From NCBI GenBank assembly GCA_963576475.1, contig OY754968.1, positions 17,620,734 through 17,684,733 on the forward strand: DNA of 64,000 nucleotides, given 5' to 3'. The position numbers were made by a program, and so were the translations under genes. The DNA is from Molanna angustata. Taxonomy: Eukaryota > Arthropoda > Insecta > Trichoptera > Molannidae. The notes under the pieces were generated by a model, which ran no database searches, was not told where the DNA came from, and saw only the letters and a list, made by a program, of their open reading frames with translations. This document shows, in pieces, positions 46,881 through 59,737 of the stretch (its first letter is position 1; every line of letters starts with the position of its first letter).

Positions 46881-49800
46881 CTGCTATAATATACACTATT
46901 TGTTTTAATTTAGCAGAAAGCAGTTGTCACTACATAATAATATTATAAAGTCATCATTCAAAATGGATGGGTTTTTTGACTAATGCTCAACTCTTCTCCG
47001 CACAATATTATAATACATTTTAAAAATTGCAATTGGTTGACATAATTTTGAAAGTTTACTTATTTGAAATTTATGTTTATTCTGTTGCTCACATTTTTAA
47101 AAAAAGAATACAATTGTTAAGTTTTTACAAAATATGATAGCTTTGAGAAGATATCATTGGAAATATAATATACAACAAGTCAGATTATAAGGTTCGCATA
47201 TATCAATATGACACTGCCAACACACATACGAAAGGGGTGGGCCTTTAAGGGAAAAAAATCTATTCAACTTCTTCTAACAAATTACATATTCTGTCCAAAA
47301 TACTATAAACTAGTACAAAGTAAATACTGCACTATTATTGCTATGCACATTTTGAAATATTAATTTATGCAAGTTGACACAATTTTTATTTATATATTAA
47401 GTAAATAACGGCAAAGTATGCATTGAATTCACTTCATAGCATCAAGTATGATAATGATTTAAAAGAATGTTGACCCAAACATGTTTTTCAATGGTGTTTC
47501 TGGAACTACTTAACAGGATACTATATCAAATATTAATTTAACACGCACCAAATAACAAGTTGCCACATTTTGGAGACTCGCTTAGTAAATTAACATCGAA
47601 ATATTTATCATAAAATTTTACAATCAATTTTTAGAAATTATTCACGTTGATTTTACTTGAGTTTTATTATACAACAGAAATATATTGTTCATTATATATG
47701 TACATATGGAAATATATTTTCTGAAATTTTAATTTTTAAAATAAATCATTAGAAAAATAAAATTTACATAGATAAAACATTGATATTATTTTTGTAAATA
47801 TTGTATTCAGTAGATTGACAAGTAAATAATTGAGGATTCTCTTCAGATATACTAGTGGCCACAAAGCAATATGATGTCAAAACAAAAATGAATAAGAAAA
47901 ATAATAATTCCTAAGAAACGGTCAGATAATTGTTTGACTGTGATAATTAGTTTTCTTTGTTTGTAACTTTCTGTACATATAATTTGTAAACTAGTGGATC
48001 TATTGCCAAACAGCAAATTCTTCCAATCAACAGAAGTTCTGGTGAATACTTTAATATCACAAAAAAAATTAAAAAGAATAAGTAAAAGTAATTGTACACT
48101 AATCTTCAAGAAATCTATAAACAATTTTTTTAGGAGCATAATATTGTTACTATAGGTTCATATTTTCATTTTACACATAGAATTAGGCTCTAGGCATATA
48201 CAGTCGAACTTACATAATTATAATGAGGAAATATTCAATACTGTGCGTCTGTTTTCTTGCAAATGTTAATTTTTATAAGAAGCATCTTTCACTGATATAC
48301 AAAAAAATAGATTTCTGACAACAACTGAAGCTAAAGGTGCTGTAGGATGTTTTTAATTTTAAGTGATGCATATCCTAATTTCCTAACTATTTGTACCTAA
48401 CTTTGATAAAGCAAATTTAGTATAATATAACAAATTTAGTTAGTCCCTTCGTGCACATTATATCCAAGTTCAACTGCAGTATTTTTTAAGATGGTAGCTG
48501 TAAAAATAAACCTGGCAACATTATATTTCTGTTTGACATATTTGGATACTATTTTTCACTACATGTTAAAGAATTTTGAATAAATGAATAAAAATTATGC
48601 AAACATGGAGTGTTTTGTATATTGATTGCCAGTTTTGATATATCGCCTGTTTCTTTTGCATTTGTCGAATGAATATGTCGTCATCTATAACAGGAATAAT
48701 CGTTATCTTAAATCATGTCCAGATTTCCAGAAAGCCGAAACTATGAAAAAAAGGAAAGTCACCCCAATACGCTAAAAATTGGTACAATATTGTTTGTTAT
48801 TTATACAAACATGATGTTCCACTTAAGATTTCAAACATGATGTTCCACTTAAGATTTATGTGAAGATAAAAGTAGTTGTATGTATGCATTTATAAACATA
48901 ATATTAGTTTTTTGTCACATCAAACTTTTACAAATCATAGCTAACACAAATACATTATTCCATATTTGGAATTATATAATTTTTCATATCATGCATCTAT
49001 TTAATAATTAAAATACAAAACAGAGATTCTCTTGCAAAGTTTTCACCTATTTTTTTCTATAAATAATTTCCTATAACTAACCTAAGAAAGAATCCCAATT
49101 ATTATTTGTCTTAAAAATACAATTTCTTAAATTTGAATCCAGTTTATTTAATTACATACAGTAAAATAACATAAATTTATATTTTTGATTATGATGAATA
49201 AAACAAATAAAATATGTATCAGTTGAATAAAAACTCATTCATAAAAAATGTATTTGTGAATTATTGGGGCTATTACATTGTTTGGTCCGAAATTAACTGT
49301 TTCCTACTTTGTGTCCATTATACTATTTTATTCCTAGAATGTCTCTGTTCAGTATCATTTGTTTTGTATCTCATGTCGATGATACACCGCTTTTATCTGT
49401 TTATATATTATTGTCAAAGCGAACACCGCCAATTTGAATATTAAATATTTGTATGTCTATTTTTACAATCCATTATTCAAAGGGATATGTCATGTAAATC
49501 ATGATAAAATTAAATTTTCAAATTTTCTTGAAGCGTATAGCCCCTACAGTTACTTCGAAATTTTAGTTTTATACATGTCCACATTATGCAAAACAATATA
49601 AAAGTATTGAAATCAAATCAAAATGAGTGTTGATACAATATATTTGACTAGTATCTATTATAATTTATTTCTTTGATTAAGTAAAATAAAAACACATAAA
49701 AACAGAAAATTCAAAATATTTGACACCACTACACCGTTAGCATTCCTACCAGAATATATCATTATAGTCATTTTATGTCTTGTGGAATGACATGCCTTTC

Positions 49801-50948
49801 AGATCCACTACTTGCTGATTGTATGTACAGTACATTTTACTTTTGATGTATATGTTAAAAATCATTAATTTCATAAATTATACATTTAACAAGACATTCT
49901 TATACACCAGTTTGACCGCTGTAAGATTTTGTCAATTTTTAATATAAGATAGTACTTAAATAAATTTATGATTTGGTTATTAAAATAATTAAATTATGAA
50001 AATAAATACTTTGCTAAATATTGATATCAAAGCAATAGTGATTTAGGTAAAAATATTGTAAATTTGATTTGAACTATTTCTCACACAATTATTGTTTCTA
50101 CGGGCTGAAAACATTGTTTAATTGTAATAAAGTTCCTTTTAGTAATAAACTCATAACTTGCACATGATGTAACGTAGTTTTAACTACAAAATACAACAGA
50201 GAGAACAGAGAATGTCAAAACAGAGTGTTCTGTACATTATATGTAGTACATCAATGATAAATAGGTATATATGTATATAATATAATACAAACAAAATACA
50301 GAAAAGTATTATACATAGTACGGTGCATTTACAAAAAACCTTTGGAATGTGTATATAATATAATATGTTATTGAAAGTTATTTATAATTTTTGAGTATTA
50401 AATGGCAAAAGTAAAAATAAAAGCTGCAGATGCTTTTGCTTATCACTTGAAAATATCAATATTTTTACTATTACAATTCATTATTTATAATTAATAAATT
50501 TGAGACTAATTTCAATATCCCAATATTTAATAACACTAAGTTATAGAGAATTATGACTACATAGAAAACATACAAAATTATTAAATATTAAAAGTCTTTA
50601 CTATACAAATAATATATATATGCATACAAGTTTGTATAAAACAAACAGTCCTTATTGAATAATTTCACTATAAGTGAATTATTTTTGGAATAATGCATCA
50701 TATCATAGTTATACTGAATTATTTAATAAATAAGTTTCTCTACAAAAAAACAAAACACAATGTATATGTAATATATACTAAATGTAACCACTATTCATTG
50801 TCAATAAAGTATACGGAATACACTGGATGTAGGCGAATTACATATAACTTACACATTTCTTTAAAAGCCTCAGCTTACTTCAATGCAATGATAAGTATAT
50901 ATATATTATTACGTCTAATATATATTTAATATAAAAGCCATATGAAAT
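46881..50948. other. AT-rich region downstream of dock
   Basis: No gene. 47525-47580 is a solo end of the 38555-38805 element. 47955-48030 (-) is a LINE 3'-end copy (tgtttgtaactttctgtaca, then cttccaatcaac). 48807-48855 has a 25-bp tandem duplication (catgatgttccacttaagat). The part next to 50948 should contain the dock 3' UTR. Confidence 0.45.
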
Positions 50949-53900
50949 CTAACATGCATTCTTATTAGGTAATGGCCGAACTAGGTAAAGTTTTTCACCT
51001 TGTTTATTAGTATAAATAGGAGCACGTTGATAATGGGCCACTAGCTGTTCCAATGCGTGAAACTTTCTCTGCCCAATACAATATAATGATCCTTCTACAT
51101 GCACACGGAAATGCTTATTACGACCAGGAGCTTTCAATGAAACAGAATAATCGCCCATCTGAAATAAATATAATTGACAAATTTAATAAACATTTTAATT
51201 ATTTTACACAACTATAGGTTTTTCATAAATCTTCAATTAATGATTTATATTTACTGACTTTTGTTTAAACTTGATGGCCACAACAAATGTGTAATCTTTT
51301 ATTCAAGCATTATTTCTTAGTGAAAGGCAGATGCTAATGTTTTATAAATTAATGAAGCAAATAATTTATTAAAAAACAAAAAAATGGTATTTAATTCTCA
51401 GACAAGTGATCCTCTGAAAGTCTTAAGGCCAAAATAAGATCCGAGATACACGGACTGCTTGAAGCAGTCGGGTTCAACTGCTCTAGATCAGTGGTACCAA
51501 CTGCATTAAACGGTTAGTTCAACTGCCAACACAACTGCTTCAAGCTGCCAGTGTTCATTCAGTTGCAGCATGGAGTTGTAGCGGCAGCTTAGAGCAGTCG
51601 TGTTGCAGTTGAACCAGACCGGAAGTCATACTGCTTCAAGCGTTTCGTATATTGTAAACGAGAATCTTGTATTGGAACTGTAAAGTTCCAATACAAGACT
51701 TAAACTGTTAAAGAAAGACATATTCTTTATTAATTGATATAAGTGATGAAAACACTTTTTTGCACCCTAGTGCAAGTGGTGACTTTATTGTCAAATGGCA
51801 ATTTGGAAGCTCACACGAAAATCAAAATGCACTTTTTTTGACAAATGTAATATGCCATTCAGTTATTTCAACAATATTTACTTTGATTTTTAATATATTA
51901 TTGAAACAGGTCATTTTATCGTGATTTAACAATTGTTCAAGTAAATAAAAATTAATTACATTAGTTTCACTGTCTCTGATAAGAAAATCTCCATCGTGTC
52001 CGTGCTGATTGAGAAGTGTATCACACTGTGTACGTGTGATAGCTCCATAATACCAAGGTTTTCCAGCCAATGCACTGGCAGCAGCTCTCACCATAGATTG
52101 AGACATTGTACCACCTCCTTCACCACCTCCGCTTTCACTGAATAAATATATAATTATCTATTAACTAAAATGTCACATACTCATTTCATTCTTTAATTGT
52201 CTATGTAAAAACTTACCATTTAACAATATTATAATTAAAATTGATTGAGATCTTTATTTATTGAGGCTGGAAAGGCAAAATAAATGACATTTTCTTATTT
52301 ATGCAACATTAAATTGAGATGAGAAGATGAGGTGAAGTTGATGTCTGAAGAGCTGCAAACGTCTATACAAAAAATCACATGCGGCTTGCAAGCTGCTTAT
52401 GCTGACCTATCCAGGAGGACAAGTCTGGTCCAACTGGCAAAATCAAAACCCTCGTGATTACTCATATCATGGATATACTTATCATATGGAGTTTTATGAC
52501 ATCTAAAGATATTATAGAAATCCATATATGATATGATATGGGTAATCGTAAGGGTTTTGATTTCGCTGGTTGGACCAGACTTGCCCTCCTGGATTAGTCG
52601 ATAAATGCGGAATAATTTACTGTTTTTTATCATATCAATGGTGGAATCTAGTGCTCATGATATAAAACTGGGAATTAGTTACATAAAAAGGGTAATCAGA
52701 AACATGAAGTGAATAAATGGTAAAAAATATGTTAACACATAAAGTGACAACTTAAACCAACCAACCGATGAAAAATCGTTTGTCCATTTGGCCTCTATTG
52801 AAATATTGGGTTCAATTTTGAAAATGCACTAAAATTTTAAATAAAACCTCAAATTTATTCATTTTATGATTTGTATGGCTATTCTGAAGATTGAATAAAA
52901 TGACAAAAGAAAATCACTACTGTATTAAAAAATGGATATAGTTTAAAGTGACAGTTTAGGGGGGCAAGTCTGGTCCGACCGGCGAAATCAAAACCCCAGT
53001 GATTACCCATATCATGGATATATAATTATCATATGGAATTCTATGACATCTAAAGATACTATAGAACTCCATATAATAATTATATCCATGATATGGGTAA
53101 TCGTGAGGGTTTTGATTTCGCCGGTGGGACCAGACTTGCCCCTCTGATGAATACATTTTTGTTTATCATAAAATGTTCATTTAAATTTTAATTCATCTTC
53201 GGAAATGAAATAGTTTTTAATTATTTGTTTATATTTTGACAATGGAATATTGAGTCTACTTTTGATGATAGTAAGGACACCACTTTTGAGTTTAGACATG
53301 GTGAAAAACTGAATGAGGAATACAATACATACTTGTAGGGTTGAGTGAGGTATTCAGATAATTCTTGAAGGTAATTTCGTGGGACTAGACCAACTAGACC
53401 TTGTCCATTTCTAGCCCGATACCATTCGGGATCAGCGGCAGGTCTCTCCACAATTTCCAATCTATCTCCCTTTTCAAATGACAATTCTTGTTCATTGCTA
53501 GCAGTAAATGAATATAGTGCCACCTAAAAATTGTATATTTAATTTCATAAACATTCAAAATAATACAACTATTCTGAAAGAATAAAATGTGTAAATCAGA
53601 TATGGGAAAGTTAGTAGTTCTGGATCAGTTCATTGCACGCGCCATCTGCATGCCGCACTTACAGGCTCTTAGCACTGTTGGCTCGTTGATTCCAGAGAGT
53701 TACATAATATACAAGGCTCAAAGTGCAAATAAAATGTGTAAATCAGATATGGGAAAGTTAGTAGTTCTGGATCAGTTCATTGCACGCGCCATCTGCATGC
53801 CGCACTTACAGGCTCTTAGCACTGTTGGCTCGTTGATTCCAGAGAGTTACATAATATACAAGGCTCAAAGTGCAAATAAAATGTGTAAATCAGATATGGG

Positions 53901-56900
53901 AAAGTTAGTAGTTCTGGATCAGTTCATTGCACGCGCCATCTGCATGCCGCACTTACAGGCTCTTAGCACTGTTGGCTCGTTGATTCCAGAGAGTTACATA
54001 ATATACAAGGCTAAAAGTGCAAATAATTACTATGTACATTTTATTTGTAGCAATATTGAATCGTAGAAGAAAATAAATGGAAAATAAAATATTGAAGTAA
54101 TGCATATTTTTCATTAAGCTTTAATATTTATTTTTAAGCTATTTCATAACTTCATCAGTTAACTAAATTTTAATTTTTAATAGTATACAGTTATAGTATA
54201 CAGGTAAAAAGCTTAGTACTATATCTGAAATATTTAATTTGCCAATTTTGCAATGTTTTTGGCGAATAACGTGAATTTTCACATTTTAGAAAAATAACTC
54301 CAAAAAAAGTTGAATTTCAAAAGAATTATTTAAAATAAAATTTCTGCGGGTGAAATGTACACAGCCAATGCATTAAATATAGTCAAATTAAAATAAGACA
54401 ACATGACTATAATAATTTGTTTGTTGACAAAAGAAAGAAAGCTTGATTCATATAGGTTTCTATCCTCCTATAATACTGTTTTGGCAGACAGAAAAACATC
54501 TTGGCTACGATAGTGATTCTTAATTTTTAATCTAAAAAAAATTTTAAAACAAAGGATATTGTTTTTTACGTATATAAATAAATTTGTTTTTAATAAAAAA
54601 TTCTGTTTGAATACTATATTTAAAGTGTAATGTATTTGTTTGTAACCTTTCAAACGTTATTAAATCATTATTAAGGAAATTATTTAAGCATATTATCATT
54701 TATAGTGAAAAAAGAACTTGCAAATCTAAATTATGTGTTGACTTCTCTTAATTTACATATGAGGAGGTTAAAAGCAAAAGTGACAATCTCGAAAATCGTG
54801 ACATTTTGAGTTAATGATGTAGTATTGTTCTTCATAATTTTATTTATAATCTCTATAGAGGTTAAACTGCAAAAGTGACAAAAAAACGTACAAAAACGAT
54901 GTTAAAAAGTGGGATTAGAAGCAAAAGTGCCAATCTCAATGACAGCTCACATGCAAATACGCCATCGTTCGTTTTAGCCAATCACAGTTCACATGCAAAT
55001 ACGCCATCGTTCGTTTTAGCCAATCACAGTTTAGATTGCGAACTACCGCAACAACTTCATGTAGATTCGTGTCATATTAAATTTCTTCAAGTGTTGTTGA
55101 TGTTAGCAGCGTGTTTTTTATTAATTTTTATTAGTTTTCTTTAAGTCTGATCGCAATGAACATTAATACTTATCCAGTAACCACGGAGAAAGGCAGGAAA
55201 AGAAGTGTTAACAAAGCAAAGTGGAAAAGAAACATAGAAATGATCAAAAGGTAAGTGTCCAAATTCGTATGGAGTTTAGTAGTAGTACACCATGTCCCAG
55301 AAAGTCGGTACATGTTTAGTGATGATTAAGATATTTTAATATAGTTTTTCCTTTTTTTAATTGTTTGTTCAAAAAAAATTATATACAATCTTAAAAAAAT
55401 ACCAACTTGTGCTATATATAAATAAAAACTTGTGTTAACAAAAATTTCAATATAAAAAATACAATTTTCAATTTATTTCAACGTAGATTTATTCAAAAGT
55501 ATATATTTTTATTTTTTGCTCATTTTATGCTTTGACTTTATACTACCACTATTTACTATCATTGTCAATATTTTTTTTATTGTTAAATATTTTTATGTGT
55601 CTTTTTTTCTTTGCGTAATTTTTCGATTAACTTATAAGTAATATCTAAGTACCTACCTATCTACATACGTGTGTTTACATATTTTTTAGCTATAAATATA
55701 ATTGTTTTTATTATTTTCTATAATTGTTTAGACAGAGTATTCGGGTTGATTGAAAAGGATATTAAAAAACAAGAAGAGGTCATCCAACCGGAAGAATATC
55801 TAGAAGTTTTTCGAAAATTTGGAACAGTGAAAAGACTTTCAGAAAACTTTGTCTACGATTGGAAAAGTGAGGCAGCCAATATTTTGAAACCAACCGGCTC
55901 ATGGCATTTTAAAATAAACATGTGTAAAAGATTCTACATTAAACGTGCAAGTAATCATAATATACTTCTAAAAGGCGAAACTCGCTATCGAGTCGATCTG
56001 GGAGACTACAAGTTGGTCTTGAAGAAAGAAAAATCTGTTTCTGATATACGGCTTAGACCTCAAAATGCAGTAAAAATAAAAGAAGACAAAATTAAGGACG
56101 TTGCCAACCTTTTGTGCAAACATTATGGAAGCGAGTGGAAGAATATACCAAATTTAATATTTAACAAGAATATAGTGGATGGTGTCAACGAAAATAATGA
56201 ATTTTATGAAGAAGCTGAAGAGATTTGCAAGTCAATAGAAAATGCCTCCGATGGATTGATGATTTAACATAATTTATTATATTTCTTTCATATTTTTTTA
56301 TGAATGTTTTTCTAAAAAAACTTTGTTACGTATATTTTTTTATAATTTTCTTTTTTTAAAAACTCTGCTGGCGTGGTATTTTTTTATGTGCCACCCTGTC
56401 AGTTTTTGAAGAATGTTGTGTGCAAAACCGCCACTCTCCATCAATGTCAGATGCAAAAGCGCCAACTTCCTCTTTTTACGTGCAAAACTGCCAATCTCCA
56501 TTTTTTATATTTGTTTTTCTCAGCATTCCATTGATATTTTTTTAATATGACTATTGTAAAATTATATAAATAAATAAATCTTCATAACAAAATATTTTTT
56601 TTTATATCTAACACTTATATTTTATAGATATCATATTTTCGCATTTTTCTCAAATTAATCTCACTACGACTTTGGCACTTTTGCTTTTAACCTCCTCATA
56701 TCTTTGTAGAAAATAACATCGATTTCTTAAAAATAACTCCGCTTTTCTGAAAAAATAACACCCCTTTTCAACAAAAAATTACAGCCCTTATACAAAAAAA
56801 TAACGCAAATAATTCAGGTCTCTAGTAATAATCAATTATTCAGTAATATTAAATAGATAATGCTTTGAAAAAAGTACGTAATATATTTTTTAATGAATTG

Positions 56901-59737
56901 TTTTAATCAATTTTGTTTTCTATTTAAATGCAATATTACGGGTAATATGGATATTTTTGAAAGTTGACGCTAGATTTACACATATTTCCATTTATTTAAA
57001 GGTAATTATTATCTGTTTACTTTGCTGGCAACACAACACCTTTCCAAGCAACTTAGTAACTCTGGCACAGCTCACTGCGCCTTATAGAGATTTGACATAT
57101 TATGAGGAGTGCCTCGAAGCCTTGGGACTGACAATGTTTAAAGAATAAAGAATGAGGGGCGACCTCGTTGAGACATTCAAAGAGTTGAACAATCATTATT
57201 ACGACTGTTTTGAACTGCCCCATACATACACTCACAATCAAAACGAGCACTTGTGGCAATAGCCTGAAGTTAAGTAGAAGTGTGTTTGGTCAGAATCCAC
57301 ATAAACACTTCCTGAGTAACAGAGTGATGGATGCTTGGAACAGGCTGCCCCAGGATCTGGTTGTTGCTGAGAGTGTCAACTCTTTAAAAAACATACTAGA
57401 CGGATTGCGGTGACATCGTGGACATATTCAAGCATATCAGCTTTGTGCTGCCTGCTTGGCAAGCCAAAAATAATAATAATAATGTAGGTATTGTATATAA
57501 GTAAGGTATATATATATTCATTATATTTCCTGTAATTGCTTATAAACATAACTATATTCCTTTTTATCGGAGCTCCTCGTTGCTGTCCGTGGGCCTCTTC
57601 AAGGTCCCATTGGACATGCGGACTTAGTGATCTCGAAGAACAATTACAAAGCCTTCAAACGATTTTGCCATAGATACGGTGCCTTATTATCCGAAGATTC
57701 TCACTGACTTTTCTGTTTCCAGAGATCTTGGTCACTTCTCTGATGCCCTATATATATGGATCTGAAGTCGCCGACAGTCCGCAAGTGTGAATCTCAATTC
57801 GCACTTGTTGATTGTTCTTTTTGCACCATGGTGCCGAGATTGCTAATCTAGAGGGCTCCATGAGCTACTCTTCGTGCCATGCATTGTTTTTTTTTATCAT
57901 TCATTCTAGCGTTCTGCGAAGGGGCCGTTGACAGTCCCCATATGCGGAGCGAGTGGTGGTGGGAGTAGCGATAACTATATTCCTGATTCTACTTTTCATT
58001 CCTTCAAGTAACTCAACACCTTAACAGCTTTTAGATTCTCCCGGTTCTGCGCTACTGCGCTGTGCACCAACACATTTTGATGAAGTGGGTTAACACATCC
58101 AGCGCAGTGAACAGAGTCCGCTAAACTGCGCGGCGCAGTGTTACACATCTCTAGTGTAAATAACAGAGGAGCATGTATAAAAAGATGTATGAATGTGAGT
58201 GAGGCGATGAATTTATTCATAGACAAAAATCTATGAAGCTCGGTTCTCTCTGCTTACCCCAATAACAGGGACATGGCATTATGGTATGTATGTATAAGAA
58301 CTTAAAAAATAGTCAATTATAACAAATAGTTTAAAAAAAATGAGGACAAATAGTTTAACAAAAATTGCATATTTTTATTACATGAATTAAAAACAAAAGT
58401 TTTTGTTTCACTGTTATAGAGAGACTTTTGTACTTTTAAATTTACGTTATTACAGAGTTCCTATCGACTTCCGGAAAACTGAATAAATTATTTAAGTTCC
58501 CGTTGAGATCTAATCTTTCCATAGATATGTCATATTTAAGTCAAGTCTTGTGCAGATCAAATTTGAAAAATGTTCAGTTGAATATTTCCAAAGATTGTTT
58601 TTCAAAATTTCCATTGCTTACTAAAGATTTCATTTCTGACATATCATTCTGCACAGAAATATGTAGATTAAGCTTCACAACAAAATAAATATCAAAAAAA
58701 TAATAAAAAATACTGATATAAATCTTTGTTTTAATCTTATTACACATAGAAATAGAACTAACCACTATATCGAGAACATTTTCAGCCATTGCATATGTAT
58801 GGACAGTGTCATCTGCATCTCCTTCTTCACTTGTATAGTTCGATGGAAACCTAAAAACATACATGAGTTCTAGAGAAAAAAAAAAATATGTATACTATTA
58901 TTCAACAGCATTGTTTCCACATATTTTTTATTCAATATGTAAAAAACGAAGAGCAGAAATTAAAGGGTAAAAACAAAACACGAGGGTAAAGGGGATTTGT
59001 AATTTTCTTACTTTCTGATCATCAAATTTATGAAAAATATTACATATTTATTTATTTGTAACTTTCTGTACACATAATTTGTACACTGGCAGACTAATTG
59101 CCAAATAACTATTTCTTCTAACCAACCAGAGTCAATGTTAAATGTATAATATAGTGTGTACTATGGCAATAAGGTAATAACATGACAAAAATAAAAAGAA
59201 AATGCAGATTACAGAATAGAAAAAAAAGGTTGAACACAAAAACAGTCCATAACAATGTAAGGAAAACAAAAGGATAAAAAGAGAAAGAGGGGAGGAAGAA
59301 GAAATCAGGTTATCACCAAAAAGAATTATAAAAAAACAACTTGTATTATCATAGTGATTTTACTGAAAATATCATAAAAGCTAGCTTAAAGAATGTATCC
59401 TTTTCTTCATGACCACATTATTTGCAAAATTATAGCAGAATGATTGAATTTAGAGTCTTAACAATAGTTAGGTTAATTATACCATCCAGTCTGTCCTTGA
59501 GACTGTCCTCGCCACCAGCCATCGTTGCTTTTTTCCAATATGAGGATGCGGGTTCCTTTGGTAAGAGACAATTCGTCGGGTTGTTGAGCTTGATAGTTGT
59601 ACTTCACTACAGCTGTGCCTATTGCGTCAGCAGGATCGGGTGGAGGACGGCGAGCCCCACCAGGTGAACCATGAGTTGGTGAACCTTGACTAGGAAGGGT
59701 TTTAGATCCAGAGCCTTTCTTTACCTTTTTCTTTATG
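50949..59737 (-). CDS. dock: Nck/Dreadlocks SH3-SH2 adaptor, last five exons (5' partial)
   Basis: Exons on minus: 59737-59483, 58850-58763, 53523-53333, 52137-51960 and 51158-50949. Phases (one nucleotide completing a codon, then 2,0,2,0) agree throughout, and the stop is at 50949-50951. Exon one encodes a linker and an SH3 ([27 protein letters not shown], finishing WFPSNY in the next exon). Exon three encodes an SH3 ([37 protein letters not shown]). The last two encode the SH2 ([57 protein letters not shown]), with the FLIRDS arginine for phosphotyrosine binding. This is SH3-2, SH3-3 and SH2 of Nck; SH3-1 should lie upstream past 64000. In flies dock links phosphotyrosine receptors to Pak/WASp actin signalling in axon guidance. 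Confidence 0.93.
51440..51655. repeat. MITE-like element in dock intron 4
   Basis: The left agatacacggactgcttgaa and right ctgcttcaagcgtttcgtat are imperfect inverted ends. The interior is rich in 'aactgc' and 'ctgcttcaag' repeats. Confidence 0.45.
51665..51698. repeat. Perfect 15-bp hairpin, 4-nt loop
   Basis: tcttgtattggaact - gtaa - agttccaatacaaga, intronic in dock. No terminator or miRNA evidence. Confidence 0.7.
52411..52592. repeat. Hairpin MITE, dock intron 3, copy 1
   Basis: Long imperfect palindrome. Arms start ccaggagg.caagtctggtcc and continue tcaaaaccct, the complement of the right arm ending ccagacttgccctcctgg. Centre near 52500. Confidence 0.8.
52958..53145. repeat. Hairpin MITE, dock intron 3, copy 2
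   Basis: Same family as 52411-52592. Arms ggggcaagtctggtccgacc, then cgaaatcaaaaccc, against the right arm gggttttgatttcgccgg, then gaccagacttgccc. Arms agree better than in copy 1, so it is probably younger. Confidence 0.8.
53587..54027 (+). repeat. 147-bp tandem triplication, open in one frame (dock intron 2)
   Basis: Units start at 53587, 53734 and 53881 (atgtgtaaatcagatatggg) and are essentially identical. Because 147 = 3 x 49, the plus frame stays open for 159 codons as 49-residue repeats ([20 protein letters not shown] and so on). It lies antisense within a dock intron. I do not recognise the peptide and treat the frame as a by-product of the repeat. Confidence 0.9.
54943..55027 (+). 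promoter_or_regulatory. 42-bp direct duplication with octamer and CCAAT motifs
   Basis: tcacatgcaaatacgccatc, then gttcgttttagccaatcaca, appears twice in tandem. Each unit has ATGCAAAT (octamer-like) and CCAAT. Its position between the left end and the first coding exon of the transposon makes a promoter duplication plausible, although the frame through it is also open. Confidence 0.4.
55156..55250 (+). pseudogene. First exon remnant of the transposon protein
   Basis: Reads [20 protein letters not shown], then [12 protein letters not shown], and ends at a good donor (aaaag|gtaagt). A basic 'KWKRN..K' start is common in DUF7869-type insect proteins. Its phase (2) does not fit the acceptor at 55731, so the intervening coding part is missing. 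Confidence 0.5.
55732..56267 (+). pseudogene. C-terminal exon of a DUF7869-like transposon protein
   Basis: Open from an acceptor (aattgtttag) to the stop: [61 protein letters not shown]. This matches the remembered C-terminal region of DUF7869 proteins, which are abundant in insects and are probably transposon-encoded. The N-terminal catalytic part is absent here. A profile search would be decisive. Confidence 0.55.
56998..57480 (+). pseudogene. CR1/jockey-like LINE RT C-terminal remnant
   Basis: Frames read [20 protein letters not shown], then (after a stop) [14 protein letters not shown], then [20 protein letters not shown]. This is the conserved C-terminal end of CR1/jockey-type reverse transcriptases (RL..LGL..L..RR.RGDLI..YK; WN.LP..VV.A.SV..F). 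It ends in an (AAT)n tail. Several stops and shifts. Confidence 0.75.
57540..58164. other. GC-richer unclassified repeat-like sequence
   Basis: No sustained frame. Includes cgcacttg..cgcacttg-type repeats near 57785-57815. Probably a LINE or other TE UTR. Confidence 0.35.
58165..58310 (+). repeat. RTE LINE 3' end, same family as 28877-29790
   Basis: aagatgtatgaatgtgagtg, then gaggcgatgaa, then cggttctctctgcttacccc, then agggacatggcattatggta, then a (GTAT)n tail, collinear with 29650-29770. Confidence 0.75.
59050..59130 (-). repeat. LINE/SINE 3'-end copy
   Basis: The minus strand reads ggttggttagaagaaatagt, then ttggcaattag, then tgtacaaattatgtgtacag, then caaataaataaata, like 27925-28040 and 47955-48030. 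Confidence 0.6.

Larger units (their letters stand above)
54761..56697 (+). mobile_element. DNA transposon with 22-bp TIRs, internally deleted, DUF7869-like protein remnants
   Basis: The left gaggaggttaaaagcaaaag and the right complement ctttt..ttaacctcctc are perfect inverted ends, each flanked by ATAT (a possible 4-bp TSD). Subterminal motifs 'gcaaaagtg(a/c)caatctc' occur three times on the left (about 54774, 54871 and 54921) and in related form on the right (56421, 56452 and 56483). Inside are a short first exon and a long last exon of one protein family. The element lies in dock intron 2, in the opposite orientation to dock. Confidence 0.75.

Noticed and set aside
48460..49444. Short frames downstream of dock
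   Set aside because: Below 80 codons, no conserved motif, AT-driven composition.
53587..54066. 159-aa repeat protein
   Set aside because: The frame length is explained by a 147-bp (multiple of three) tandem duplication; no homology recognised, and it is antisense in a dock intron.
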